This document shows positions 7,617 to 16,276 of a stretch of DNA of 64,000 bases, in pieces. Source of the DNA: Kitasatospora aureofaciens (GTDB taxonomy: Bacteria; Actinomycetota; Actinomycetes; Streptomycetales; Streptomycetaceae); assembly GCA_000720845.1 (NCBI GenBank), contig JODU01000030.1, forward strand, positions 87,196 through 151,195, in the 5' to 3' direction. Under the pieces are notes generated by a model. It was not told the DNA's origin. It saw only the letters and a list, made by a program, of their open reading frames with translations, and searched no databases. The first letter of the stretch is position 1. Each line of letters opens with the position of its first letter. The translations under genes were made by a program, and so were the position numbers.

Positions 7617-8477
7617 GTGGACACCTCCACGTACAAATCCGAAGTGACGGCTGCCTTCAACAGCGCCGCGGCGTCCTACGACCGGCTCGGCGTCGAGTTC
7701 TTCACTCCGATGGGCCGGCGCCTGGTGGAACACGCGGCTCCCCGGCCGGGCGAGCGGGTCCTCGACGTCGGCTGCGGGCGCGGGGCCTGTGTCTTCCCGG
7801 CCGCCGAACGCGTGGGGCCGGAGGGTCTCGTGGTGGGCATCGACGTCGCCGAGGCGATGATCGAGGAGGCCGCCAAGGAGGCGGCGCTGCGGCGCGCGAC
7901 CACGGTGGAGCTGCGCGTGATGGACGGGGAGCACCCGGACTTCGCGCCGGGCTCCTTCGACGTGGTCCTGGGCAGCTACAGCGTGATCTTCCTGCCCGAC
8001 GCCCCCGCGGCCCTCGCCCGTTACGCCCCGCTGCTGTCGCCCGGCGGCCGGATCGCCTTCACCAGCCCGGTCTTCAGCGACGAGACCTTCCCCTTCCTGC
8101 CTCCGGTCTTCACCGAGCTGATCCCCCGTGAGCTGCTGCTCGACCTGCCCCCGGCGTGGCAGCCCGAACGCCTCCAGCAGCGCTTCAACAGCTGGCTCGC
8201 CGACCCGGCCGATCTCGCCCGCACCCTGGAGGGGGCCGGCTTCCGGGACGTGTCGGTCGTCGACGAACCCGTCCGTCTGGTCGCCGAGTCGGGCCTGGCG
8301 TGGGTCGACTGGTCCCACACCCAGGGGATGCGACTGCTCTGGACCCACCTCGCGGACGACAAGCGGCAGCAGTTGCGCGAACGGCTGATCACCTCGCTCG
8401 ACGCGATGCGCGACGGCGACGGTCCGCTGGTGATCGACACACCCGTGCGCTATGTCACCGCCTCGGTCGGCGCCTGA
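7617..8477 (+). CDS. aklanonic-acid-type carboxyl methyltransferase (DnrC/AknG/SnoaC-like)
   Basis: The 286-residue protein starts at GTG 7617, with GGGAGA 4 nt upstream; an open frame upstream of this lacks support. The SAM motif VLDVGCGRGACVFPAAE (about residues 47-63) and the segments FTPMGRRLVEHAAP and WVDWSHTQGMRLLW resemble DnrC/DauC as I recall it. The enzyme methylates the carboxyl group so that the fourth ring can close. The 3' end overlaps the convergent acyltransferase gene by 23 bp. No 15-methylesterase is seen, so the carbomethoxy group is probably retained. Confidence 0.9.
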   Translation: MDTSTYKSEVTAAFNSAAASYDRLGVEFFTPMGRRLVEHAAPRPGERVLDVGCGRGACVFPAAERVGPEGLVVGIDVAEAMIEEAAKEAALRRATTVELRVMDGEHPDFAPGSFDVVLGSYSVIFLPDAPAALARYAPLLSPGGRIAFTSPVFSDETFPFLPPVFTELIPRELLLDLPPAWQPERLQQRFNSWLADPADLARTLEGAGFRDVSVVDEPVRLVAESGLAWVDWSHTQGMRLLWTHLADDKRQQLRERLITSLDAMRDGDGPLVIDTPVRYVTASVGA

Positions 8478-9453
8478 CGGCGCCGCCCCGCCGCACGGCG
8501 CTGGTACCGCTCCTACCCGCCCCGCTCCCGGCGGGGGTGCGGAAAGGGCCCCGGCCGTCGGGACGGCGGGTCAGCCGGAGTGGGCCAGCCGCGGACAGCC
8601 CCTGGCCCGGCCCCACCTCCACCAGCAGGTGGTCCCCGCCCGCCAGCAGCGCCTCGAGCGCGGGCCAGAAGAGCACCGGGGCCACGGGCTGCCGCGCCCA
8701 GAAGCCGGGATCGTCGATGTCGGACCTGCCGAGCGGGGCCGCGGTGTAGGCGGAGAGAACAGGCACGGACGGAGTGTGCCGTTCCACCGCGGCGAAGCGT
8801 TCGGCCGCGCCGCGGCAGGCCGGTTCGAGTACGGGGCTGTGAAAGGGGCTGAGCGACGGCACCCGGCGGCAGACGAACCCCGCCTCCCGCAGCGCGCGTC
8901 CGGCCTCGTCCAGCGGCTCGTCGGGTCCCGCGAGCACGGTCTGGCGCGGGGCGTTGACCGCGCCGACGACGACCTGCCCGCTCAGGTACGGCGCCACCTC
9001 CGCCGTGGACGCGGCCACCGCCAGCATGCCGCCCGGCGGGGCTCCGGCCAGCCGGCGCACCCGGTCCAGGACCAGGCCGGCCGCGTCCCGGGGCCGGAAC
9101 ACCCCGGCCAGGGTGGCCGCGGCCATCTCCCCGATGCTGTGTCCCAGCAGCGCCGCCGGACGCAGTCCGCGGTCCAGTGCCGTCCGGCCCAGTGCGTGAC
9201 CGACGGCGAAGAGCAGCGGCTGGGACCGGGTGACGTGGTCCATGTCCGTGCCGGGACGCTCGGCCAGCCAGTCCCGGCGCAGCGCGGCGCCCTCCGCCCC
9301 CGCCGCGTCGAAGAACTCGTCCATCGCCGCGCTGAAGGCCGACTCGTGCCCGTAGAGCCCCGCGGCCATCCGCACGTGCTGGGACCCCTGGCCGGGCAGC
9401 AGCAGCGCGACGGGCAGCGGCGGCCCCGCGGGCCGGGTCCCGGCGGGGGTCAT
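8455..9453 (-). CDS. starter-unit acyltransferase (DpsD/AknF-like)
   Basis: The 332-residue malonyl-transferase-fold protein has LLLPGQGSQ at residues 18-26, the nucleophile motif GHSIGE (Ser106) and the catalytic His in SPFHSP. The ATG at 9453 overlaps the upstream stop as ATGA, so translation is coupled to the ketosynthase III. Homologues accompany DpsC-type KSIII in propionyl-primed anthracycline clusters. Their proposed roles range from acyl loading to editing of wrong starters. The last 35 residues are Arg-rich and low in information. Confidence 0.88.
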   Translation of the reverse strand: MTPAGTRPAGPPLPVALLLPGQGSQHVRMAAGLYGHESAFSAAMDEFFDAAGAEGAALRRDWLAERPGTDMDHVTRSQPLLFAVGHALGRTALDRGLRPAALLGHSIGEMAAATLAGVFRPRDAAGLVLDRVRRLAGAPPGGMLAVAASTAEVAPYLSGQVVVGAVNAPRQTVLAGPDEPLDEAGRALREAGFVCRRVPSLSPFHSPVLEPACRGAAERFAAVERHTPSVPVLSAYTAAPLGRSDIDDPGFWARQPVAPVLFWPALEALLAGGDHLLVEVGPGQGLSAAGPLRLTRRPDGRGPFRTPAGSGAGRSGTSAVRRGGAVRRRPRR

Positions 9454-10523
9454 ACGGCGGCTCCGACGGCCCCGGGGCTCACCCAGCCGGGTCTGTCGAG
9501 GATCTCGACGACCGCGCAGGAGTAGGTGAATCCGGCGCCCACGCTCATCCAGACGACCAGGTCTCCGGAGTTCAGGCCGGTGGAGGAGACCAGGTGGTCG
9601 AAGCCGGCGATCTGGTCGCCGGCGCCGAGGTGCCCGACGGTGCGGCTCCACTCCCAGGTGGTGCGTTCCTCCGCGATGCCGAAGCGGGTCAGGTACCCGG
9701 CCCGCAGTCGTTTGCGGCCCAGATGGGGAAGGACGAAGCGGTCGACGTCGGCGAGCGTGACCCCGGCCGCGGCCAGGGCCCTTTCGACGGCGGCGTCCTG
9801 CGCGGCTCCGCTCGCCGCGATCACCCGGGTCACCCGGCGGGTGGCCAGGAAGTCCTTCTTGCAGGCGTCCAGGTCGACCACCGGCCGGTGGCTGAACGGG
9901 GCGCTGCCGAAGGGGTCGTCGCCGCGGTGCATCGCCTCCAGCTCCGGAGCGGAGACGGTGGCGATGGAACGGACCCGGGCGAATCCCTCGCGCGAGGAGA
10001 GCACGAGGGCGGTGCCCCCGTCGCCGTAGAAGGTGCCCGAGTCGCTGCGCCAGCGGTCGAAGCCCGGGGGACGGAAGGCGTCGCCGGTCGTCACCAGGAC
10101 GCGCCGGTCCTCCTCTCCGGCCGCCGGGCCGCCCCGCAGGTGGTCCACCGCGAGGCCGAGCGCGGCCATGCCGCCGTTGGAGACCTGGCCGACCTCGATC
10201 GCGGGGCACTGGTTGCCGACGGCGGCCCGCTGCACGTAGGAGGCGGGCGCCCAGAGGTCGTGTCCCTGGTAGAAGAAGCTCGCGTGCAGAATGAGCGACA
10301 CGTCGTCGAGCCTCGCGCGTTCGAGGGCGCTGCGGGCGGCCCGGGCCGCCATCTCGGGCGCCGGCTCGTCCTCGGCGACGGCCACGGACACCATGCCGGT
10401 GGTCGTGACCAGCGCCTCGTCGCACTGCCCGGCCGCGACGGCGTCCGCGGCCGGGGTGCGGGGCGGCAGCCAGGCCGCGCACCCCGCGATCAGGATGTCC
10501 GGCGCCGGGACCGCCTCGGTCAT
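9450..10523 (-). CDS. ketosynthase III-like starter enzyme with Ser for Cys (DpsC/AknE2-like)
   Basis: The 357-residue thiolase-fold protein starts at ATG 10523, overlapping the ACP stop (ATGA). Where KASIII carries its catalytic Cys this protein reads GQVSNGGMAAL (Ser115), the substitution known from DpsC. His residues remain in VLPHLGRK, and GHLGAGDQ replaces the usual Asn motif. DpsC selects propionyl-CoA to start the decaketide, giving the ethyl side chain of aklavinone-type aglycones. Together with the coupled acyltransferase this argues against an acetyl-primed, nogalamycin-like aglycone. Confidence 0.92.
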   Translation of the reverse strand: MTEAVPAPDILIAGCAAWLPPRTPAADAVAAGQCDEALVTTTGMVSVAVAEDEPAPEMAARAARSALERARLDDVSLILHASFFYQGHDLWAPASYVQRAAVGNQCPAIEVGQVSNGGMAALGLAVDHLRGGPAAGEEDRRVLVTTGDAFRPPGFDRWRSDSGTFYGDGGTALVLSSREGFARVRSIATVSAPELEAMHRGDDPFGSAPFSHRPVVDLDACKKDFLATRRVTRVIAASGAAQDAAVERALAAAGVTLADVDRFVLPHLGRKRLRAGYLTRFGIAEERTTWEWSRTVGHLGAGDQIAGFDHLVSSTGLNSGDLVVWMSVGAGFTYSCAVVEILDRPGWVSPGAVGAAV

Positions 10524-10798
10524 CCGGCGGCCTCCACCGCGGGAGTGCGGGCGGCGAGTGCGGCGTTGACGGCGTCGACGAACGCGGCGGGCGTCAGCGC
10601 CTCGCCCAGCGTCTCCTCGGGCAGCTCGACGCCGTGGGCGCGCTCGACCCTGCTGAGCGCCTCCATCAGGGCCAGCGAGTCGTAGCCCAGCTCGGCGAAC
10701 TCCTGCCCGGCGGCGGTGTCTGCAAGGTCGACGGACTCCTCCTCGCCCGCGCACTCCCGCATGATCGTGAACAGGTCCTCAAGGGTGAAAGCGGACAT
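10520..10798 (-). CDS. type II PKS acyl carrier protein
   Basis: The 92-residue acidic protein has the phosphopantetheine site GYDSLALMEALS (Ser41), the length and charge of minimal-PKS ACPs. It carries the growing polyketide between KS-alpha/CLF and the ketoreductase and cyclases. It lies 105 bp after the chain-length factor, which is unusual because the other junctions of this operon overlap. The gap may hold an internal promoter, though I see no clear one. A separate fatty acid ACP is at 49729. Confidence 0.95.
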   Translation of the reverse strand: MSAFTLEDLFTIMRECAGEEESVDLADTAAGQEFAELGYDSLALMEALSRVERAHGVELPEETLGEALTPAAFVDAVNAALAARTPAVEAAG

Positions 10799-10903
10799 GA
10801 CGTCTCCAATGGGTGTGAGGTTCCTACGGTGACGGCGAGGTTCGTGGGGCCCGGAGCGACGGACGGGGGGACGGGCCGCCCGGCCGGCCGCCGCGGTCGC
10901 GGT

Positions 10904-12142
10904 CTACGCCCGCGGTGGACGCCGTACGACCATCGCGCTGTTGAAGCCTCCGCGGCCCCGGGCCAGGACGAGGGCGGCGTCCCCGTCGACGGGCCGGGGG
11001 CGGCCGGTCACGAGGTCGAGGTCGTAGCCGGCGGCGGGCGTGTCGACGTGGACGGTCGGCGGGACGACACCGTCGCGCAGGGCGAGCAGGGCGGTGACGA
11101 GGTCGAGCGGCGCGGCGCCCGAGTAGAGGCGCCCTGTCATGGTCTTGGGGACCGAGACCGGCACGCCGCCCGGCCCGAAGACCGCGCTCAGGGCCTGCGC
11201 CTCGACACGGTCGGCCTCCGGCTCGCCGGCGCCGTCCGCGAGGACGAAGGCGATGTCCCCGGGGCGCAGCCCCGCGTCGGCGAGCGCGTCCCGGACCGCC
11301 CGTTCCAGGTTGGAGGGCCGGCCCGAGCCGGGCCTGGGGTCGAAGGTGGCGGCGTATCCGGCGATCTCGCCGTAGACGCGTGCCCCGCGTTCCCGGGCCC
11401 GCCGCCCTTCCTCCAGGGTCAGGATCGCGCCGCCCTCGCCCGGCACGTGACCGTCGGCGGCGGCGTCGAACGGCCGGTAGGCGCGGGCCGGGTCGTCGCT
11501 CTCGCTGAGCACCCCGGCGGAGATCTGCGCCGCGAGGCCGTACGGGCACAGCGAGGCGTCCATGCCGCCGGTCAGCATGACCGGGGTGCCGCCGCGGATG
11601 CGGCGCCGGGCCTGGGCGACGGCGTCGAGGCCGCCCGCCTGGTCGGTGACGAGGACTCCTGTCGGGCCGCGCAGGTCGTGCCGGATGGAGATCTGGCCGG
11701 AGTTGACCGCGTAGAACCACGCGAAGGACATGTACGCGCTGACGTGCTTGGGGTCCTTGCCCCACAGGTGGCCCAGCTCGCGCTGGCCGAACTCGAATCC
11801 GCCGGAGGCACTGGCGGTGACCACCCCGCGCTCGTCCGCGGTCAGGCTGCCGGCGTCCAGTCCGGAGTCCGCGAGTGCCCAGTCGGAACCCGTCAGGGCG
11901 AACTGCGTGGTGCGGTCGGTCTGCGGGACGAGCCTGCTGGGGACGTGGTCGCGCACGGAGAAGCCGGTGACCTCGCCGGCCAGCCGGGAGGGGTAGGAGG
12001 AGGGGTCGAAGCGGGTGATGCGGCCGATGCCGCTCTCGCCGCGCAGCGTCGCCTGCCAGTACTCCCCCGTCCCGACGCCGTTGGGCGCGAGCACCCCGAC
12101 TCCGGTGACGACGGCCGACGGGGTGGGGGCCGGGGCGGTCAT
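10904..12142 (-). CDS. ketosynthase beta / chain-length factor
   Basis: The 412-residue KAS II-fold protein has Gln168 in VTDQAGGLDA where ketosynthases have Cys, the diagnostic feature of a chain-length factor. It forms the heterodimer with KS-alpha that sets the polyketide length, predicted here as a decaketide from pathway context. Its ATG overlaps the KS-alpha stop (ATGA, 12142-12139), the usual coupling that keeps both subunits equimolar. Confidence 0.95.
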   Translation of the reverse strand: MTAPAPTPSAVVTGVGVLAPNGVGTGEYWQATLRGESGIGRITRFDPSSYPSRLAGEVTGFSVRDHVPSRLVPQTDRTTQFALTGSDWALADSGLDAGSLTADERGVVTASASGGFEFGQRELGHLWGKDPKHVSAYMSFAWFYAVNSGQISIRHDLRGPTGVLVTDQAGGLDAVAQARRRIRGGTPVMLTGGMDASLCPYGLAAQISAGVLSESDDPARAYRPFDAAADGHVPGEGGAILTLEEGRRARERGARVYGEIAGYAATFDPRPGSGRPSNLERAVRDALADAGLRPGDIAFVLADGAGEPEADRVEAQALSAVFGPGGVPVSVPKTMTGRLYSGAAPLDLVTALLALRDGVVPPTVHVDTPAAGYDLDLVTGRPRPVDGDAALVLARGRGGFNSAMVVRRPPRA

Positions 12143-13413
12143 GGCCGCCTCCCTTCCGAGGCGGTGAGGACCATCGCGCTCTGGAAGCCGCCGAAGCCGC
12201 TGCCCACCGTGAGTACGGTGTCGGTGCGCTGGTCACGCGCGGTCAACGGCACGTAGTCGAGGTCGAGTTGCGGATCGGGTTCGTGGAGTCCGGCCGTGGG
12301 CGGCACCACACCGTGCCGGATCACCAGGGCGGAGGCGGCGGCTTCGATGGAGCCGACGGCGCCGAGCGAGTGCCCGATGACCGCCTTGATGGAGCTGACC
12401 GGGACCCGGTGGGCGTGCTCGCCCAGGCTGTGCTTGATCGCGGCCGTCTCGTGGATGTCGTTCTGCCGGGTGGCCGTGCCGTGCGCGTTGACGTAGCCGA
12501 CGGCCTCCGGTCCGGTCTCGGCGTCGTCGAGCGCGCCCGTGATCGCGGCGGCCATCTCCAGGCCGTCGGGGCGCAGGCCGGTCATGTGGTGGGCGTTGGC
12601 GCGGGCGGCGAAGCCGGCGATCTCGGCGTAGACCTGCGCCCCTCGCCGCAGGGCCGACTCCCGCTCCTCCAGGACGAGGACGGCCGCGCCCTCGCCGAGG
12701 ACGAACCCGCTGCGGGTCCGGTCGAAGGGCCGGGAGGCGTGGTCCGGCGTGTCGTTGAGCGGCGAGGTCGCCTTGATGGCGTCGAAGCAGGCCACCGTGA
12801 TCGGCGCGATGGGGGCGTCGCTGCCACCGGCGATCATGACGTCGGCGCTGCCCTCCCGGATGAGCCCGACCGCGTGCCCCAGGGAATCGAGGCCGGAGGT
12901 GCAGCCCGCGGAGACGAGCGCCACCGGCCCCTCGGCGCCGGCCTCCCAGGCCACTTCCGCCGCCATGGAGCTGGGCACGAAGTAGTCGTACAGGTACGGG
13001 GTGCCCGCCGCGTGGTCGACGAGCCACTGCCGCCCGCCGTCGCTGCGCGCGACGTACTCCTCCTCCAGCTTCTGGGTGCAGCCCACCGCGGAGCCGAGGC
13101 TGACACCGGTACGGTGCGCGTTGCGTTCGTCGATCTCGACACCGCTGTCCGCGACCGCCTCGCGGGCGGCGACCAGCGCGAACTGGGTGGCGCGGTCCAG
13201 GCGGGCGGTGTCGCGCGCCGACAGTCCCCAGCGGAGCCCGTCGAAGTCGCACTCGGCGGCCATCCGCGAGCGGAAGGGTGCCGGGTCGAAGGCCGTGATG
13301 GTCCGGGTCGCGGACACGCCGGAGACGATGCGCTCCCAGAACGCCTTCGTACCGATGCCGCCCGGGGCGATCACGCCGAGCCCGGTGACGACCACCCGGC
13401 GGCGGCCCGTCAT
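12139..13413 (-). CDS. ketosynthase alpha of the minimal PKS
   Basis: The 424-residue protein has catalytic Cys171 in VSAGCTSGLDS and the His motifs VNAHGTATRQND and IGHSLGAVGS. It performs the decarboxylative Claisen condensations with CLF and ACP. The start ATG at 13413 overlaps the stop of the oxygenase gene upstream (ATGA). The open frame continues far upstream, but the homologous N-terminus (RRVVVTGLGVIAPGG) begins here. Confidence 0.96.
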   Translation of the reverse strand: MTGRRRVVVTGLGVIAPGGIGTKAFWERIVSGVSATRTITAFDPAPFRSRMAAECDFDGLRWGLSARDTARLDRATQFALVAAREAVADSGVEIDERNAHRTGVSLGSAVGCTQKLEEEYVARSDGGRQWLVDHAAGTPYLYDYFVPSSMAAEVAWEAGAEGPVALVSAGCTSGLDSLGHAVGLIREGSADVMIAGGSDAPIAPITVACFDAIKATSPLNDTPDHASRPFDRTRSGFVLGEGAAVLVLEERESALRRGAQVYAEIAGFAARANAHHMTGLRPDGLEMAAAITGALDDAETGPEAVGYVNAHGTATRQNDIHETAAIKHSLGEHAHRVPVSSIKAVIGHSLGAVGSIEAAASALVIRHGVVPPTAGLHEPDPQLDLDYVPLTARDQRTDTVLTVGSGFGGFQSAMVLTASEGRRP

Positions 13414-13766
13414 ATCCCCGCCTCGGCCCGGGCTGTCGCCCCGCCGTCGCGCCGCAGACGGTCCAGGTACAGTTCCGGACGGCTCTCGCTCAGTGCGCGC
13501 AGGGCGCCGGCGTGGGGCGTGAAGTCGGGGTGCGAGACGGCCGCCCGGAAGGAGGCGACGTCCTTCCACTCGGCCACGTTGACGTACTGGCCGGGCCGCT
13601 CCGCGTGCCGGCACAGGGTGTGCCGGACGAAGCCCGGCTGCCTCGCCATGAACTCGGACGTCCGCGCGAACTCCTCCTCGAACACCTCGGTGTCGGCGTG
13701 CACCGTGAAGGTGTTCACGAAGGTCACGGCGCCGTCCTCCCTGGCGTCTGACTCGTGCTCCGTCAT
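13410..13766 (-). CDS. anthrone monooxygenase, ABM family (AknX/DnrG/SnoaB-like)
   Basis: The 118-residue protein starts at ATG 13766, with GGGAGG 6 nt upstream. It is a ferredoxin-like antibiotic biosynthesis monooxygenase (VTFVNTFTVHA, ARQPGFVRHTL, QYVNVAEWKD). Cofactor-free enzymes of this type oxidise the C-12 anthrone to the anthraquinone, giving aklanonic acid. It is the first gene of the leftward core operon running to 8455, with four of five junctions overlapping. Its promoter lies in the 238-bp divergent region shared with the ketoreductase. Confidence 0.93.
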   Translation of the reverse strand: MTEHESDAREDGAVTFVNTFTVHADTEVFEEEFARTSEFMARQPGFVRHTLCRHAERPGQYVNVAEWKDVASFRAAVSHPDFTPHAGALRALSESRPELYLDRLRRDGGATARAEAGI

Positions 13767-13927
13767 CAATGGCCTCCCTCGTGGCCCGGTGTCGCCCGGC
13801 ATCTCGATTGACCCTTTCGGGTGCCTCGGCACCGCTTGACATCGCGCGGCCGTTCGTGTCGTTCCACGCTGCGCGCCGGGTCTCGCATGCGGGTGGAAGG
13901 CCGCTGGAGCGCGAGCCGGGCCGGGGG

Positions 13928-13945
13928 TCGAGCGCATTTCGAGCG
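13928..13945 (+). promoter_or_regulatory. SARP box (TCGAGCG x2, 11-bp spacing)
   Basis: TCGAGCG at 13928-13934 and 13939-13945 are identical heptamers with starts 11 bp apart, the sequence reported for DnrI targets. They lie between the core PKS operon and the ketoreductase. A looser unit, TGGAGCG, starts at 13905, about two turns upstream. The site probably drives the rightward operon, and possibly the leftward one. Confidence 0.7.
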
Positions 13946-14004
13946 GCCGCTGAAACCCTCGCAGTCGTCCGACACCCCACCGCAGGAATAGCCGAGGAGC
14001 CGCC

Positions 14005-14790
14005 ATGTCGCCCGCAGCAGAGCGCGTCGCCGTCGTCACTGGTGCCACCAGCGGAATCGGCCTGGCCGTGGCGCGCGGCCTGGCCGGGGAGGGCGCGCGG
14101 GTCTTCATCTGCGCCCGTGACGGCGACCGGGTCGCCCACACCGTCAAGGAGCTGCGCGAGGCCGGTTCGGACGTCGACGGGGTCTCCTGCGACGTGCGCG
14201 ACACCCAGCAGGTGGGCGCCTTCGTGAAGGCGGCCAGGGAGCGGTTCGGTCTGGTGGACGTACTGGTCAACAACGCGGGCCGCAGCGGCGGAGGCCAGAG
14301 CGCGCACATCACGGACGAGCTGTGGCTCGATGTGATCGACACCAACCTCAACAGCGTCTTCCGGGTGACCCGTGAGGTGCTGACGACCGGCGGAATGCTG
14401 GAGCGCGGCGCCGGACGCATCGTCAACATCGCCTCGACGGGCGGCAAGCAGGGCGTGGCCCTGGGGGCGCCGTACTCGGCGTCGAAGCACGGCGTCATCG
14501 GCTTCACCAAGGCGCTCGGCCTGGAGCTGGCGAAGACGGGCATCACCGTCAACGCCGTCTGCCCGGGGTACGTCGAGACGCCGATGGCCGAGCGCGTGCG
14601 CCAGGGATACGCCGGCGCCTGGGACATCAGCGAGGAGGAGGTGCTGGAGAGGTTCGAGGCGAAGATCCCCCTCGGACGCTATTCCACGCCGGACGAGGTC
14701 GCCGGACTCGTCGGCTACCTCCTGTCCCCCACCGCCGCGTCGATCACGGCCCAGGCCATGAACGTCTGCGGCGGGCTCGGCAACTACTGA
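14005..14790 (+). CDS. polyketide C-9 ketoreductase (AknA/DpsE/ActIII-like)
   Basis: The 261-residue classical SDR has TGATSGIG (residues 12-19) for NADPH, NNAGRSGGG, catalytic Ser in NIASTGG and YSASK for Tyr/Lys. The PKS-specific features VCPGYVETPMAERVR and AMNVCGGLGNY mark it as a type II PKS ketoreductase. It reduces the C-9 carbonyl of the nascent chain and thereby fixes the first-ring fold. The start has GAGGAGCCGCC upstream. It heads the rightward operon continuing with the aromatase. Confidence 0.95.
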   Translation: MSPAAERVAVVTGATSGIGLAVARGLAGEGARVFICARDGDRVAHTVKELREAGSDVDGVSCDVRDTQQVGAFVKAARERFGLVDVLVNNAGRSGGGQSAHITDELWLDVIDTNLNSVFRVTREVLTTGGMLERGAGRIVNIASTGGKQGVALGAPYSASKHGVIGFTKALGLELAKTGITVNAVCPGYVETPMAERVRQGYAGAWDISEEEVLERFEAKIPLGRYSTPDEVAGLVGYLLSPTAASITAQAMNVCGGLGNY

Positions 14791-14837
14791 CAGCGGGCCC
14801 GGCCGTGCGCGGCCGCGGCCGGACAGAGGGGATCAGG

Positions 14838-16190
14838 ATGACGCACGAGCTGCACACCACCGAGCACACGATCACGGTGGCCGCCGCGCCGGAGACCGTC
14901 TTCGCCCTGGTGGAACGGGCCGAGGACTGGCCGCACGTCTTTCCGCCGACCTTGCACGTGGAGTACCTGGAGCGGTCGGGCGGTGAGGAGCGGCTGCGGA
15001 TCTGGGCCACCGCCAACGGCGAGGTGAAGTCCTGGACCTCACGCCGGGTGCTGGACCGCGAGGGGCTGCGGATCCGGTTCCGCCAGGAGGTCTCCCAGGC
15101 CCCGGTGGCCGCGATGGGCGGGGAGTGGATCGTTCAGGCGCTGCCGGACGGCGGCTCCCGGGTCCGGCTGCTGCACGACTTCCGTGCCGTCGACGGCCTG
15201 GAGCGCAACGTCGCCTGGATCCTGGAGGCGATCGAGCGCAACAGCGGCGCCGAGCTGGCCGCGCTGGAGTCCGCGGCCCTGCGCGTGGGCGGCGACACCG
15301 AGCCCTACACCTTCGAGGACACCGTGCACGTCGACGCACCGGCCGAGGAGGTACGGAACTTCCTGCACGACGCGGGACGGTGGCAGGAGCGGCTCCCGCA
15401 CGTGGCCCGGGTGCTGCTGAAGGAGGACACACCGGACGTCCAGCACCTGGAGATGGACACGCGCACCCCCGACGGCTCGACGCACACCACGGCCTCCGTG
15501 CGGATCTGCCTGCCGGACGGTCGCATCACGTACAAGCAGTCGCAGACGCCGGCCCTGATGTCCGTGCACACCGGCGAGTGGACGGTGCGCGAGACCCCGT
15601 CCGGCAGCGTGGCCGTCTCCCGGCACACGGTGGTGGTCAACGCGGCGGCCGTCACCAAGGTGCTCGGTCCCTCCGCGACGGTCGCCGACGCCCGCGCCTT
15701 CATCCGCGACGCGCTCGGCGGCAACAGCACGATCACCATGCGGCACGCCAAGGAGTTCGCGGAGCGGCTGGGCCGCGCCGAGCCGGTCGCCGCGGCCGAG
15801 TACGCCTCCCTCCAGCAGTTCTACGCCCGGCAGATGCGGCTCCTCGACGAGGGCGACGGGGACGCCTGGGCCGGCACGTTCACCGACGACGGGGTCTTCG
15901 GCCAGAGTTCGTTCACCGAGCCGGTGCGGGGGCGGACGTCGATCGCCGCGGCGGTGCGCGAGCGGCCCGCGGCACCCCCCGGCACGGTGCGCCGGCACTG
16001 GCTGGGCCTGCCGGCCGCCTGGCGGTTCCCGGACGGTTCGGTGCGCACCGCCTACGACGCCCTGGTCCTGTCGACGTCGGCGGGTGCCGCGCCCGTGCTC
16101 CGGCTGAGCACGTCGTGCCGGGACGTCCTCGTCGCCGACGGCGACAGCTGGCTGGTGCGCCACCGGTACGTCGGCCACGACGGGCAGTGA
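14838..16190 (+). CDS. didomain aromatase/cyclase fused to a SnoaL-like domain
   Basis: The 450-residue protein has three parts. Residues 5-150 and 160-315 are two SRPBCC/START-type domains (TITVAAAPETVFALVE and YTFEDTVHVDAPAEEV begin each), as in ActVII/DpsF first-ring aromatase-cyclases. Residues 318-450 form an NTF2/SnoaL-like domain (FYARQMRLLDEGDGDAWAGTF), clearly homologous to the free protein at 24690-25124. ActVII-type enzymes are about 310-320 residues, so the third domain is extra by that measure. The frame is continuous and no start suggests two genes. First-ring aromatisation is confident; the role of the tail is unknown. Confidence 0.9.
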   Translation: MTHELHTTEHTITVAAAPETVFALVERAEDWPHVFPPTLHVEYLERSGGEERLRIWATANGEVKSWTSRRVLDREGLRIRFRQEVSQAPVAAMGGEWIVQALPDGGSRVRLLHDFRAVDGLERNVAWILEAIERNSGAELAALESAALRVGGDTEPYTFEDTVHVDAPAEEVRNFLHDAGRWQERLPHVARVLLKEDTPDVQHLEMDTRTPDGSTHTTASVRICLPDGRITYKQSQTPALMSVHTGEWTVRETPSGSVAVSRHTVVVNAAAVTKVLGPSATVADARAFIRDALGGNSTITMRHAKEFAERLGRAEPVAAAEYASLQQFYARQMRLLDEGDGDAWAGTFTDDGVFGQSSFTEPVRGRTSIAAAVRERPAAPPGTVRRHWLGLPAAWRFPDGSVRTAYDALVLSTSAGAAPVLRLSTSCRDVLVADGDSWLVRHRYVGHDGQ

Positions 16191-16276
16191 GGCCCACCGC
16201 GCCGGGCCGTGCCCGCAGTCGGGGACCGCACGGGCCCCGCGGGGCCGGCCCACCACTCGCGACAAAGGGGAGATAG

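Noticed and set aside
8455..10482. Acyltransferase fused to a large N-terminal region
   Set aside because: The upstream part is a shadow of the KSIII gene, which is coded in another frame and overlaps by ATGA at 9453.
12139..14490. KS-alpha with a 359-residue N-terminal extension
   Set aside because: The extension overlaps the well-supported ABM oxygenase and the ketoreductase in other frames. KS homology starts at ATG 13413 with ATGA coupling.
1489..16190. Nogalamycin-type (acetyl-primed) cluster
   Set aside because: Although SnoaL and SnoaL2 homologues occur, a DpsC-like KSIII and AT are present and no nogalamine-linking oxygenase is seen.
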